DNA of 64,000 bases, taken from positions 1 through 64,000 of the forward strand of contig NZ_LWSK01000017.1 of assembly GCF_001642955.1 (NCBI RefSeq), in the 5' to 3' direction. The notes under the pieces were generated by a model. The model saw only the letters and a list, made by a program, of their open reading frames with translations. It did not search any database and was not told where the DNA came from. The translations under genes and the position numbers were made by a program. This DNA is from Rubripirellula obstinata (GTDB lineage: Bacteria > Planctomycetota > Planctomycetia > Pirellulales > Pirellulaceae). Every line of letters starts with the position of its first letter. The stretch's first letter is position 1. This document shows positions 51,709 through 60,022 of the stretch, one piece after another.

Positions 51709-52048
51709 CCGAAAATTGAGGTGACGCGGAATACTAGTGTTCTGGGACAGCTTCGTTCTAGGGTAGTGGATCTTTGCAAGTCGGATTCATTGGCTAATGA
51801 ACCGAACGTGAACGGCGGCGAGAACTGCAAGATTCACTGGTCAAACAAAATCGGGCAGCCAGTGGTCATTCGTGCATTGTCGTGGCCCAAACGGATCAAG
51901 ATTTCTGGCGAGCGACGCTGCTCTTGAAACTTTTCATCAACGTGCCGCAAACGTTCCTGTCTGCGCGAATTAGCCCGAACAATACTAGCCCACCTCGTTT
52001 GTGGGCATCGGTCTGCCTGCGTATCTTCTTTGCTACAGGTATTTAAGA

Positions 52049-53779
52049 ATGAATGTTTCCTTGGTGATCGTCACGCGACGAGTCGCGATACTTCTGTGTT
52101 TTAGTGTGTGTTTCTGGGTACAATCGCCTGCGGAAGCCCAGTCGTCGTTTGGTCGTTCAGTCCCCAACGGAAATTGGTTCGATAACAACTGGATCATCAA
52201 CGGCGTGAACTTGGGACGACCTGGACAGTTCAACACCGATAACAACGTGGTCATCGGGGATGCTTCGGCGACGTCCGGAGCCGTTGAGCCCGCCACGGTG
52301 ACGCTCAATAGCGCCGCGGTGCAGATCGAATCGATCAAGATTGGCGGTGCCGGGCCGAATGCGACTGGAAACTTGAATATCTCCGCTGCAGGCAACCTGA
52401 CGGTCAATCGAGATGTGGAGGTTCACAACGGAAATCTGAACCTTGATGGTGGATCGTTGCAGGCCAATCGGGTCGTCGCTGACGGCGCGGCAGCGAACGT
52501 GACAATCAATGGGAACCTGGATGCTGACGTCTTGCGAGCGCAAGCGGGTGGATCAGTTTCGATTGCCGGTCCCATAGCAAATTCAGATCTTTCCATTAGC
52601 GGATCAGATGGAAGTGACGTGCAAGTCAATGCAACCACAGCGGCCAGAGTTTTATCTCTGCGAAACAATTCATCTGCTACCCTAAACGCATCTTCTACCT
52701 TCGAACAAATTAACACGGTTGATAGCCGTTTAGAGATTGATGCTGACACGGTTACCACCGGGAATGCATCAGGACCATCGATCGTGTTTGTCAACGGAGG
52801 TCAGTTTGAACATCAGTCGGGAACGATCCAGACTGACAGACTGGAATTCTCGCGAAGCCAAGCATCGGGAACCGCGGTTGAGGTGCAACGGCTTGGTGGG
52901 AATTTTGATGTTGAAGACTTGACTGTCGAAGGCAGTACCGTGAACTTGAATCTATCGGATCAAATCTCTAACCGCATTTCCGTCACCGATGGCGGGGTCA
53001 TCAATGCGGCCAGCTCGCTAGACTTGACCGGCGGCGTGACTATTAGCAACGCTACCCTGAATTTGGCGGGCGATTTGGTGGCCGAATCGCTTGCTTTGGC
53101 GGGACCTGCCGCAATCCTGGGGCGAACCGCCGACGATCACTTCACCGTCAGTTCACTATCTGTTTCTAGCATCGCAAACTACACGTTGCAGGAGACGGAT
53201 ACGGTCTTGGATAGCCTCGACGTCAGTGATTCAACCTTCACAACGAGCCAAGTGTTCTCTGGGCTTGGCAACCTTGCCATCGTTGAAGCTGGCAATGCCG
53301 CATTTTTGGACTCTGCGGACTTTGAGCTTGCCTCCGTCTTTGGGGGATCTGTCGCGTCTTTTCAAGCTGCATCAGACATCGACAACTTGCTGCTTTTCGG
53401 TGGTAGCGAAATCGAGGTAGTTCAGGCCGATGGCGAATCCGTCGGGCTCACGCTGGGTTCGATCCAAACCTTTCCCGGTGGCGGAATCTTTGATTTGCAG
53501 TTTGACTCGGTGACCGGTTTGATCGGCGAGCTTGATTGGGCGATGCGCGTCGCTGGCGATCAACAGTCCGTTCTACAAGGATATCTGGACAGCGGAACGA
53601 TCATCACGTCCGGTGCCGACGGGCAATCCATTTCAGCGATTTACGATGTCGACTTGTATGGAGACTTCACGCACATTGGGTTTGTTACGGCATCGCCGGT
53701 TCCAGAGCCGAGCAGTTTTGCGGCGATGCTCTTGATTGGGTGTGCAGTCGCGGGACGCCGTAAATGTTGTATCGCGTGA
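52049..53779 (+). CDS. PEP-CTERM surface protein with beta-helix-like repeats
   Basis: ATG 52049 gives 576 residues with a signal peptide ('VAILLCFSVCFWVQSPAEAQ'). The body is Asn/Asp/Ser-rich with many short strands ('NLNISAAGNLTVNRDVEVHNGNLNLDGGSLQ', 'IASIQ'-like turns), as in autotransporter-like right-handed beta-helices. The C-terminus is a clear PEP-CTERM sorting signal: 'VPEPSSFAAMLLIGCAVAGRRK', i.e. VPEP, a hydrophobic helix, and an Arg-rich end. Such proteins are processed by an exosortase; none is seen in this window. It lies between two paralogous HTH-NTF2 genes, both in the same orientation, which may regulate it. Confidence 0.82.
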   Translation: MNVSLVIVTRRVAILLCFSVCFWVQSPAEAQSSFGRSVPNGNWFDNNWIINGVNLGRPGQFNTDNNVVIGDASATSGAVEPATVTLNSAAVQIESIKIGGAGPNATGNLNISAAGNLTVNRDVEVHNGNLNLDGGSLQANRVVADGAAANVTINGNLDADVLRAQAGGSVSIAGPIANSDLSISGSDGSDVQVNATTAARVLSLRNNSSATLNASSTFEQINTVDSRLEIDADTVTTGNASGPSIVFVNGGQFEHQSGTIQTDRLEFSRSQASGTAVEVQRLGGNFDVEDLTVEGSTVNLNLSDQISNRISVTDGGVINAASSLDLTGGVTISNATLNLAGDLVAESLALAGPAAILGRTADDHFTVSSLSVSSIANYTLQETDTVLDSLDVSDSTFTTSQVFSGLGNLAIVEAGNAAFLDSADFELASVFGGSVASFQAASDIDNLLLFGGSEIEVVQADGESVGLTLGSIQTFPGGGIFDLQFDSVTGLIGELDWAMRVAGDQQSVLQGYLDSGTIITSGADGQSISAIYDVDLYGDFTHIGFVTASPVPEPSSFAAMLLIGCAVAGRRKCCIA

Positions 53780-53948
53780 TTGCGACCTTGAATCCAATCA
53801 GTTAACCAACCACGCCACCAATGGCGCATATCGACCTTGCTTTTGCTCGAAGCAATGAAGAATCATTGGACTTCCATAAATAAAAGTGTACCGTTGGAGG
53901 GGGTGCAGTTATGCTCACGCAACTCGCCAAAGCGAGCAGGATCAGGTT

Positions 53949-53960
53949 CGATCATGATCG
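53949..53960. promoter_or_regulatory. 12-bp perfect palindrome ahead of regulator B
   Basis: CGATCATGATCG lies 35 bases upstream of the GTG start of the HTH-NTF2 gene. A small hairpin (CTCGC/GCGAG) is 15 bases further upstream. The palindrome could be the operator of the regulator itself; there is no direct evidence. Confidence 0.35.
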
Positions 53961-53994
53961 TGCTTTTCTGATTGGATATTGAGTTGGAGAATCC

Positions 53995-54684
53995 GTGTTG
54001 TCGCTGAGCATTAATCCCAATCCCCACACGGCTTCTAAGCTCCGTGCGGCTCTCGGCTGGTCTCAGGCAAACGCCGCAAAACAGGCTGGCTACAGTGAGC
54101 GAGTCATTCGAAAGATCGAAGCTGGTCAAAGTGTTCGGCCCCAAACGCTGATTGATGTTCTGCAGTGCTACCAGTGTGCCTTGAAGGAGTTGGGGATCGA
54201 TCTCGCGAAGTTTGCGGGAAACGAAGAAGTTCCCGGCAACGCCAAAGACCCCATCAAGAAACAAGGTTTCACTGACAGTCAACGTCGAATGATCGATTAC
54301 TACCAGCAAGTTTTCGTACAGCGGCGGCCAGAGGTGATTCCAAAATTCATCCATAACGATATTCGATTTATCAGCGAAGGTGTAACCAGAACTGGTATCG
54401 AGATTGTTCAAGAGCGAGCGAATGCGTTTCTGAACGGATTCAATCCCATTGATATGGCGATCGTCAGCATGGTCGGTGATGGAGCAACGGTTTCGGCATC
54501 GTGGATCGCCACGATGACTCATGTGGGGCCTTTCTTGGGTGTGGATGGTACTGGCCGAACTATCCACGTTCAGGCGGTGTGTGTAGCGACTTTTCAAGAC
54601 GAACTGTGCATTGAGGCTCAAGATCAAATCGACGTGGATGATATTCATCAACAGATCAGTGGGCGTGAGCGACGCACCATTTAG
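53995..54684 (+). CDS. HTH (XRE-type) protein with NTF2/SnoaL-like C-terminal domain (paralogue B)
   Basis: GTG 53995 has GGAGA seven bases upstream and gives 229 residues. The HTH domain is at about residues 14-66 ('KLRAALGWSQANAAKQAGYSERVIRKIEAGQSVRPQTL', 'VLQCYQCALKELG'). The C-terminal part (about 90-220) is NTF2/SnoaL-like ('VIPKFIHNDIRFISEGVTRTGIEIVQERANAFLNGFNP', 'VGPFLGVDGTGRTIHVQAVCVATF'). Gene A has the same two-domain order and shares 'RLIRKLE/RVIRKIE' and 'VLQCYQ'. It lies 215 bp after the PEP-CTERM gene and 100 bp before the second 250-bp repeat. Confidence 0.75.
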   Translation: MLSLSINPNPHTASKLRAALGWSQANAAKQAGYSERVIRKIEAGQSVRPQTLIDVLQCYQCALKELGIDLAKFAGNEEVPGNAKDPIKKQGFTDSQRRMIDYYQQVFVQRRPEVIPKFIHNDIRFISEGVTRTGIEIVQERANAFLNGFNPIDMAIVSMVGDGATVSASWIATMTHVGPFLGVDGTGRTIHVQAVCVATFQDELCIEAQDQIDVDDIHQQISGRERRTI

Positions 54685-54783
54685 ACCTAGGAAAAGGGGA
54701 ACGGGGCAATTCATCGGTTTTAAAAGCTGCTGCGAGTTTCAATTTCAAAAACTCCCCCGTGCCATTTTTTCCGTGCTCGTGCC

Positions 54784-54830
54784 CCAGCGTCAAGGGAGAC
54801 ATCGAACGACTGCAAGCCAAGTCAGGCTGA
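54784..54830 (+). pseudogene. valS: Remnant of the valS 3' end
   Basis: The last 14 codons and stop of valS ('SVKGDIERLQAKSG') are repeated here in frame with one silent change (GGC to GGA). No upstream valS sequence is present, so it is a fragment carried by the 250-bp direct repeat. The fragment is too short to be expressed as a gene. Confidence 0.85.
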
Positions 54831-55034
54831 TGATGCTGTAAGTAAATGACCCACGGATGGCTTTCGCAGACCCACGGATTTTGCGCGGACGATTGTCGGT
54901 CACAAAATCCGTGGGTCTGCGAAAGCCATCCGTGGGGCTCTCCAATTCCGCCCCAACAGGTCAGGTCAACCGACTGACGGCCTGAACGCCGTCAAAGAAC
55001 CGGAAAAGGTGTCCGACACCTTAGATCCGACCCA
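54784..55034. repeat. 250-bp direct repeat, copy 2
   Basis: Second copy of 50105-50354, 4,679 bp downstream, with a few single-base changes near its end. It contains the same perfect 34-bp hairpin (54850-54883 with 54903-54936). The gap 54685-55088 contains only this repeat and the FAAL 3' flank. Confidence 0.93.
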
Positions 55035-55088
55035 AAGCGTTTATTGAATCTGACTCGATAACCAAATTCAGGGCCTGCAGGTTCGGCC

Positions 55089-57209
55089 TTACAAGTTCGA
55101 CGGAGTTGTGCCGATGATTTCATCGACGATGTACTCGCTTAGTCGAGACACTGTGGGATAGTTCCATGCGACGATCGGAGTCAATTCTGCACCGGACCAG
55201 TCTTCGATCTCGCCACTCATTTCAACGGCGGTCATCGAATCGAGTCCGTAGTCAGAAAACGGTTTGTCGAGGTTGATTTCCGATGGATCGATACCCGCTC
55301 GGGCGACCAACCAATTGGTCATCCAGTTTTCGGTTGCCGCTTGCAACGAAGGTCGATGATCGTCGGTCGCCGGCGATGGTACTTCGGGTAATTCCAACGG
55401 CACTTGCGTGGACGCGGAACAACGCTCGTAGCGATGTTTGGTTTTAATTTCATCAGCATCAAACATTTCTCGGCAACGTAACCGGCGGATCTTGCCGCTG
55501 CTGGTAACGGGCACCACTGCTTGCCGTGTCAACAGAACGTACAGCGGATCAACATCGTGAACGTCAATCACCGCTCGCCTGATCGAGCGAACAATCGTAT
55601 CAAATTCGGTTTCCTTGGCACCTCGCGGTAGCTCAGCAACAATCGCAAGCGCCTCGCCCCTTGGTGCATCGACGGGAAATGCCGCCGATCGTCCGCTGTC
55701 TTTTCCGATTGACAAGCGAACGGTCGTTTCGATGTCTTGCGGAAACAGATTTCGGCCTCGCAAAATGATCACGTCTTTGACGCGGCCAGTGACATACAGA
55801 TGGCCATCATGGATAAAACCCAAGTCGCCGGTGCGGCAAAAACCGTCACGTCCGTCGGTCAATCGAGCATTGAATTGCGATCGGTTGGTATCCTCACGCT
55901 GCCAATAACCATCGGTCACGCCCGCACCGCGAAGCCAGATTTCGCCAATCGATCCAGGTTCGACTTCGGCAAAGGAATCGAGCTCGGCTGATTTTAAATC
56001 AACAATGATTAGCTCGGTATCATGCGCCGCGGTTCCGCACGAGACTAACTTCTGAAATTGAGACCCTCGCTGATTCTCGTCAACGATCAGAGGCTTTGAC
56101 GCACCCAGCGATTCTCGATCCACCTTGATATACGTTGGTGACTGCGGACCGTCGCCACCGGCGGCAAGCAACGTTGCTTCGGCCAATCCGTAGCACGGAT
56201 AGAAGGCACGATCCGAAAACCCGTTCGCCGAAAAGCGGGCTGCGAAGTCTTGCAAGGTTCGCGGTTGAATCGGTTCAGCACCGCAGAAAGCTGTGTTCCA
56301 ACAACTGAGGTCCAATTGATCGGTTTGTTGAGGCGAAATTCGATCGATGCAGAGTTGATATGCAAAATTTGGGGCACCACTGATCGCGGCCTGTTTGCGG
56401 CTGATCAATTCCAACCACCGGACTGGCCGCTGCAAGAATGCACCGGGACTCATCAAGGTTGTTTCCATGCCCAGATACAGCGGTTCTAAGATCCCGCCGA
56501 TCAATCCCATGTCATGGAAAAACGGCAGCCAAAACACTGCTCGATCAACGCTGGTCGCATCATCGGGTTGCATTTTGATATGAAAGCCGCGATGAATCGA
56601 AGCCAGGTTCGACATCAAATTTCGATGCCGAATTTTCACGCCTTTGGGTTCACTGGTGCTGCCACTGGTGTACTGCAAAAACGCTAACTGGTCGGGATCA
56701 GCTTTCAGTGTTTGATGGTCAATCCAAACGGAATCGTCAACGTTTGGTTGTTGGGTCGAAATCCTTGTTACCGATTGGGCGGCTTCGCAAAGCTTCGATG
56801 GGTCAATCGATTCAATCGTTGCGGTGTCGGCTAAGATCGCCGCGGGATCACAGTCACGCGCTGCTGAATCGAGTCGAGGAATTTCACGACCGCGTTTTGG
56901 GTAGCATGTCGGAACTGGAATCCAACCAGCGATCTGGCAACCAAAAAACGCAGCGATGAATTCGATGCCGGGGGAATACAACAACAGCGCTCGCGGTTGT
57001 TCATTGGCATCACCGTGATTGTCGTTGCTGATCGAATGAAGTTGATGAGCGACCGCGCAAGAACGCAGCCAAAGTTCGCGGTACGTCCAAGAAATTTCCT
57101 CACCGGATTCATCCCAAAAACTGATCGCAGAACGATGCCCATGTCGCAACGCTCTGTCGCCGATCATTTGTGGCATCGTGGCCGCGGAAGGTTGATCGGT
57201 TTGAGGCAT
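55089..57209 (-). CDS. Fatty-acyl-AMP ligase with C-terminal carrier (PP-binding) domain
   Basis: ATG 57209 gives 706 residues; a longer frame reaches 57638 but overlaps the gene upstream. The adenylation domain shows 'LAFLQYTSGSTSEPKGVKIRHRNLM', 'FWLPFFHDMGLIGGILEPLYLG', 'YPCYGLAEATLLAAGG' and 'FCRTGDLGFIHDGHLYVTGRVKDVIILRGRN', the pattern of FAAL/FadD32-like enzymes that make acyl-AMP. The last 80 residues are an acyl-carrier domain with 'SDYGLDSMTAVE' (phosphopantetheine Ser658). FAALs hand fatty acids to polyketide or other megasynthases. No synthase is in this window, so the acceptor is unknown. Confidence 0.88.
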   Translation of the reverse strand: MPQTDQPSAATMPQMIGDRALRHGHRSAISFWDESGEEISWTYRELWLRSCAVAHQLHSISNDNHGDANEQPRALLLYSPGIEFIAAFFGCQIAGWIPVPTCYPKRGREIPRLDSAARDCDPAAILADTATIESIDPSKLCEAAQSVTRISTQQPNVDDSVWIDHQTLKADPDQLAFLQYTSGSTSEPKGVKIRHRNLMSNLASIHRGFHIKMQPDDATSVDRAVFWLPFFHDMGLIGGILEPLYLGMETTLMSPGAFLQRPVRWLELISRKQAAISGAPNFAYQLCIDRISPQQTDQLDLSCWNTAFCGAEPIQPRTLQDFAARFSANGFSDRAFYPCYGLAEATLLAAGGDGPQSPTYIKVDRESLGASKPLIVDENQRGSQFQKLVSCGTAAHDTELIIVDLKSAELDSFAEVEPGSIGEIWLRGAGVTDGYWQREDTNRSQFNARLTDGRDGFCRTGDLGFIHDGHLYVTGRVKDVIILRGRNLFPQDIETTVRLSIGKDSGRSAAFPVDAPRGEALAIVAELPRGAKETEFDTIVRSIRRAVIDVHDVDPLYVLLTRQAVVPVTSSGKIRRLRCREMFDADEIKTKHRYERCSASTQVPLELPEVPSPATDDHRPSLQAATENWMTNWLVARAGIDPSEINLDKPFSDYGLDSMTAVEMSGEIEDWSGAELTPIVAWNYPTVSRLSEYIVDEIIGTTPSNL

Positions 57210-57271
57210 TGTTGGATAGAGGATCGACGGCGGAGCAGTTGAGTGTTTGAATGGAAAGACGAGAAACCGAG

Positions 57272-57796
57272 TTACCAGGAAGGTCCAACCCAGTTTCGTG
57301 CAGGCGGGTAATAGGATTGAGCCGGTGCGTATCGCGAACGCGTCGGCGCACTGTAAGCCGGCGCGCCATAAGCCGGCGCACTGGGGTAGGAATAAACCGG
57401 CGAAGTTGGTGCGCGGTAGGAATTCCCGGACCAAGCCGGACGCTGGGCGGAGTACACAGGATTTGACCGAATGGTTGTGGATTGGGGAGCCAATGCTTGG
57501 CCGCCAGTCGTGCCGCGATAGTAGTTTCGGCGAACCGAGTTTCCGTAGAAGTGTAGCGGTCGATACGGCCGTTGCTCGATCGGCATCGATTTGAGTTGTT
57601 CTCGATATTGGCCCGTCGCGATAATGGTCGGCGACCATCCGGGATCCTGAGCCGTCGCTTGCTGGACCGACGCGGGGGAGACGCTGATCAATAAAGTGAT
57701 CAAGACGGAAGTAGCGACTAGATATCGGTGACCGAGAATTATGTTTTGCATGACGTTAATCGAACAAGCTTGTTTTGTAAGTGTTTTGATAGACAT
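57272..57796 (-). CDS. Exported Pro/Tyr/Ala-rich protein of unknown function
   Basis: The 174-residue product starts at ATG 57796 or 57751. Either gives a signal peptide ('YLVATSVLITLLISVSPASV', cleavage near 'QATAQD'). The mature C-terminal half is low-complexity with repeats of 'SYPSAPAYGAPAYSAPT' type. This is a common style for planctomycete envelope proteins of unknown role. It lies upstream of the FAAL gene on the same strand. I do not recognise the family. Confidence 0.58.
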   Translation of the reverse strand: MSIKTLTKQACSINVMQNIILGHRYLVATSVLITLLISVSPASVQQATAQDPGWSPTIIATGQYREQLKSMPIEQRPYRPLHFYGNSVRRNYYRGTTGGQALAPQSTTIRSNPVYSAQRPAWSGNSYRAPTSPVYSYPSAPAYGAPAYSAPTRSRYAPAQSYYPPARNWVGPSW

Positions 57797-58095
57797 TGTT
57801 TGCGGCTAAAGTTGAGCTTCATTTGAACGCTCTCCGCCGGTTAGTTTCATCAAAATCTGCTGAAATTCCATGCCTGAACCGCTGGAACTCCATTTGTTTC
57901 AGCAATGACGGTTTTAATGGCATGTCTTCCACGGGGTTGACCGTTCCTGCCACTGGCAGTCGGAATCGAGTAAACTACGGCCTCGAATTGGCAATCTTGC
58001 AAACGCCGGTGATTGAATCACTTTTTTTGCAGGGCCAAGGTGACCAGAGATAATGTTATCGAACCGCGCGCCATTACGCACCCTTGCATCGCGAT

Positions 58096-58818
58096 ATGAA
58101 CAAAAAACCGTACAGTAAGAATCCGTTGGGCAGCAAATCCAAGGCGGGTGGAATCGCGGTCATCGTTTTGGCCGGTATCTATTCGCTGGTCGCTCCGCAA
58201 CTGAACACAAGGTTCGGCTGGGATCTACCCGCGATCTCTGCAGACGCCCAAGGCAACGTTCGACTGGCTGAAAAAGATTCCAGTAGAACCGGTGAACCCA
58301 GTTCTGGTGATCGCAGCTCGACTGGTAAAACGTCAGGTACTTATCAGCCAAGTGATTCCTCGAAGACAAAATCGCCTGCAAAATCAAAGCCTTCCGACGG
58401 CAAAGAAATCGAAGGGCAGACCGATGACTTGCTGCATGGGCTGTTAAAAGAAGTCAGCAGCAATCGGTACCAATCGCCTGAGGGATTGCTCTACACGCCC
58501 GGCAGTGCCGAAGGTCACCGGTTGAATCACCTGGAACGGCACACCAAGGACATGCCATCGCGTCCCGGCAGCCACGGAGTGTTCGATGGCGAAATGGCAG
58601 GAGCTTTAAAGACGATCGACCGAGCTTATCAGCGAGCGAAAAAGAATCAAAAAACCACCAAGAAAGTCGACGATGGACGGACGATTTACACCGTCGATAT
58701 GGGTGGACGCGTCGGCTATGTCGGCGGCAGAGATGGTAAACGCCGGCGGAATCCAATGGCTCGCCGGGTACGCATCGTTCTCGATGGCAACCGAGTCATC
58801 ACGGCCTACCCGATGTGA
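58096..58818 (+). CDS. Exported protein with RNase-toxin-like C-terminal domain
   Basis: ATG 58096 gives 240 residues. A membrane anchor or signal ('GGIAVIVLAGIYSLVAPQL') is followed by a Ser/Lys/Pro-rich linker to about residue 125. The last 110 residues have 'GHRLNHLERHTKDMPSRPGSHGVF', 'ALKTIDRAYQRAKKN' and 'RVRIVLDGNRVITAYPM'. The order (His-rich N-terminus, helix, C-terminal strand ending 'VITAYP') resembles bacterial RNase A-like or BECR-fold toxin domains of contact-dependent systems. Toxin activity is not established, and no immunity gene is obvious. It may be a housekeeping relative of that fold. Confidence 0.5.
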   Translation: MNKKPYSKNPLGSKSKAGGIAVIVLAGIYSLVAPQLNTRFGWDLPAISADAQGNVRLAEKDSSRTGEPSSGDRSSTGKTSGTYQPSDSSKTKSPAKSKPSDGKEIEGQTDDLLHGLLKEVSSNRYQSPEGLLYTPGSAEGHRLNHLERHTKDMPSRPGSHGVFDGEMAGALKTIDRAYQRAKKNQKTTKKVDDGRTIYTVDMGGRVGYVGGRDGKRRRNPMARRVRIVLDGNRVITAYPM

Positions 58819-58871
58819 AGAAAACTTGTAGCTGATTCCTTACCCCTAATCTCTAACACCTAATCGCTATC

Positions 58872-59288
58872 TTGTACCCTTTGCACTCCATTGACTTTTG
58901 CCCCATTTGCGGCGGCGGACTGTGCGGCATTCGCATCATCGGATCACTGCCAGCCGACAGCAACAACGACGACTCGGCTGATTCTGCGACTGCAACTGCG
59001 AGCGCGACTGCGGCGGATGCACAAAACAGTTCACTGGCCCAGCCCCACGGACTCGTCATCTGTGACGAATGCGAAGCGATCTGGTTGGAACCCGATGTTT
59101 CAACGGTTCATCAGTATCCTGATTTGGAAAAGGCTGCCAGCCCCGTCAACGGAATGCCGATTTGGGGCGATGGCAGTCGCTGGGCATCGATGGAAGACAT
59201 CGAATGGCTCGGTTGGACCGAAGCGGTTAATCCAGAACTTGATGCCGAACTCGATGCTGATTCAGACAGCGAAGAAAAACTGGTCTGA
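58872..59288 (+). CDS. Small zinc-ribbon protein of unknown function
   Basis: The only plausible start is TTG 58872, giving 138 residues. It has a Cys4 pattern: 'FCPICGGG' near residue 9 and 'ICDECEAIW' near residue 64, joined by an Ala/Asp/Ser-rich stretch. This is the layout of a split zinc-ribbon. The C-terminus is strongly acidic ('NPELDAELDADSDSEEKLV'). Function unknown. It converges with the CPBP protease gene with a five-base gap. Confidence 0.55.
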   Translation: MYPLHSIDFCPICGGGLCGIRIIGSLPADSNNDDSADSATATASATAADAQNSSLAQPHGLVICDECEAIWLEPDVSTVHQYPDLEKAASPVNGMPIWGDGSRWASMEDIEWLGWTEAVNPELDAELDADSDSEEKLV

Positions 59289-59293
59289 CGAAG

Positions 59294-60022
59294 CTAAACC
59301 AGAAACCAAAGCGGCAACATCGTTCCATCGCCCGCTGGAAACGAATCGCTGAAAAAGATTGCCGCAATCAAGATCGCTCCGTTGGTGAATGCGTGGACGA
59401 CGATCAGTGCGAAAATGTCTTTGCGATAGTAAAACCACAACATCGTGATCAGCGACCAAACGAACATCACGGGCCATTCCCACATCAAGTGCGTCGCCAG
59501 AAAAACGACCATCACGACGGCAAAGCTATGCCACGTAAATCTTGCGATCGGCACATCCTGGAAATCGCCGCCGTCAGCGTAGGTGTCGGCAAAACGCATC
59601 ACAAAGCTGCGCATGAATAACTCTTCCATCCACGGCGTTACCACGGCGTAACCCAGCATTCGTAAACTCAGCACCAGCGGAATCAACGATTGCCCCGCCA
59701 TCGCCGGATCGAACGCTGAATCACCGATCGTGGGTCGCAATGCTGGAAACAAAAGAAACGGCCCAATCCACGCCGCCGCCAAAATGGTTCCGAGTGCTGC
59801 ATCGGCAACCGTCATCCCGGTCACTCGAAACCGCAGTTCGGGATAATCACCACGCCACCAAAAGAAAACCAGCAACGCCAGCGGCACGACGACTCGCACC
59901 GCCAACATTCCAAACGAATCGTCATCGCTGATCCGGCCGCCGATTTCAATCAGCAACAGGAACGACATCATCGGCAACACATGCGGCCAGACGGTTGGTT
60001 CGCGTTCAACCATCGGGGTCAT
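59294..60022 (-). CDS. CPBP-family intramembrane metalloprotease
   Basis: The 242 residues contain about six membrane segments and the CPBP/CAAX motifs: 'MEELFMRSFVMRF' (EExxxR), 'RFTWHSFAVV' with the conserved His, 'ATHLMWEWP', and 'VHAFTNGAIL' (HxxxN). These proteases include Rce1 homologues and bacteriocin-immunity proteins. The substrate here is unknown. Its start overlaps the stop of the nucleotidyltransferase-like gene upstream by 17 bases. Confidence 0.82.
   Translation of the reverse strand: MTPMVEREPTVWPHVLPMMSFLLLIEIGGRISDDDSFGMLAVRVVVPLALLVFFWWRGDYPELRFRVTGMTVADAALGTILAAAWIGPFLLFPALRPTIGDSAFDPAMAGQSLIPLVLSLRMLGYAVVTPWMEELFMRSFVMRFADTYADGGDFQDVPIARFTWHSFAVVMVVFLATHLMWEWPVMFVWSLITMLWFYYRKDIFALIVVHAFTNGAILIAAIFFSDSFPAGDGTMLPLWFLV

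Noticed and set aside
53895-53965. Resemblance to a TPP riboswitch (GAACCTGATC on the minus strand) and to a tRNA T-loop (GGTTCGATC on the plus strand)
   Set aside because: The CTGAGA half of a thiamine riboswitch is missing, there is no thiamine gene downstream, and no tRNA cloverleaf can be drawn.
53863-54714. Long minus-strand open frame (283 codons) opposite regulator B
   Set aside because: It lies entirely antisense to the clear HTH-NTF2 gene, has no recognisable domain and no ribosome binding site.
50105-55034. Reading the 4.7-kb segment as a classical transposon or integrative element
   Set aside because: No transposase, integrase or terminal inverted repeats were found; only the direct repeats support mobility, so I report it as a repeat-bounded segment instead.
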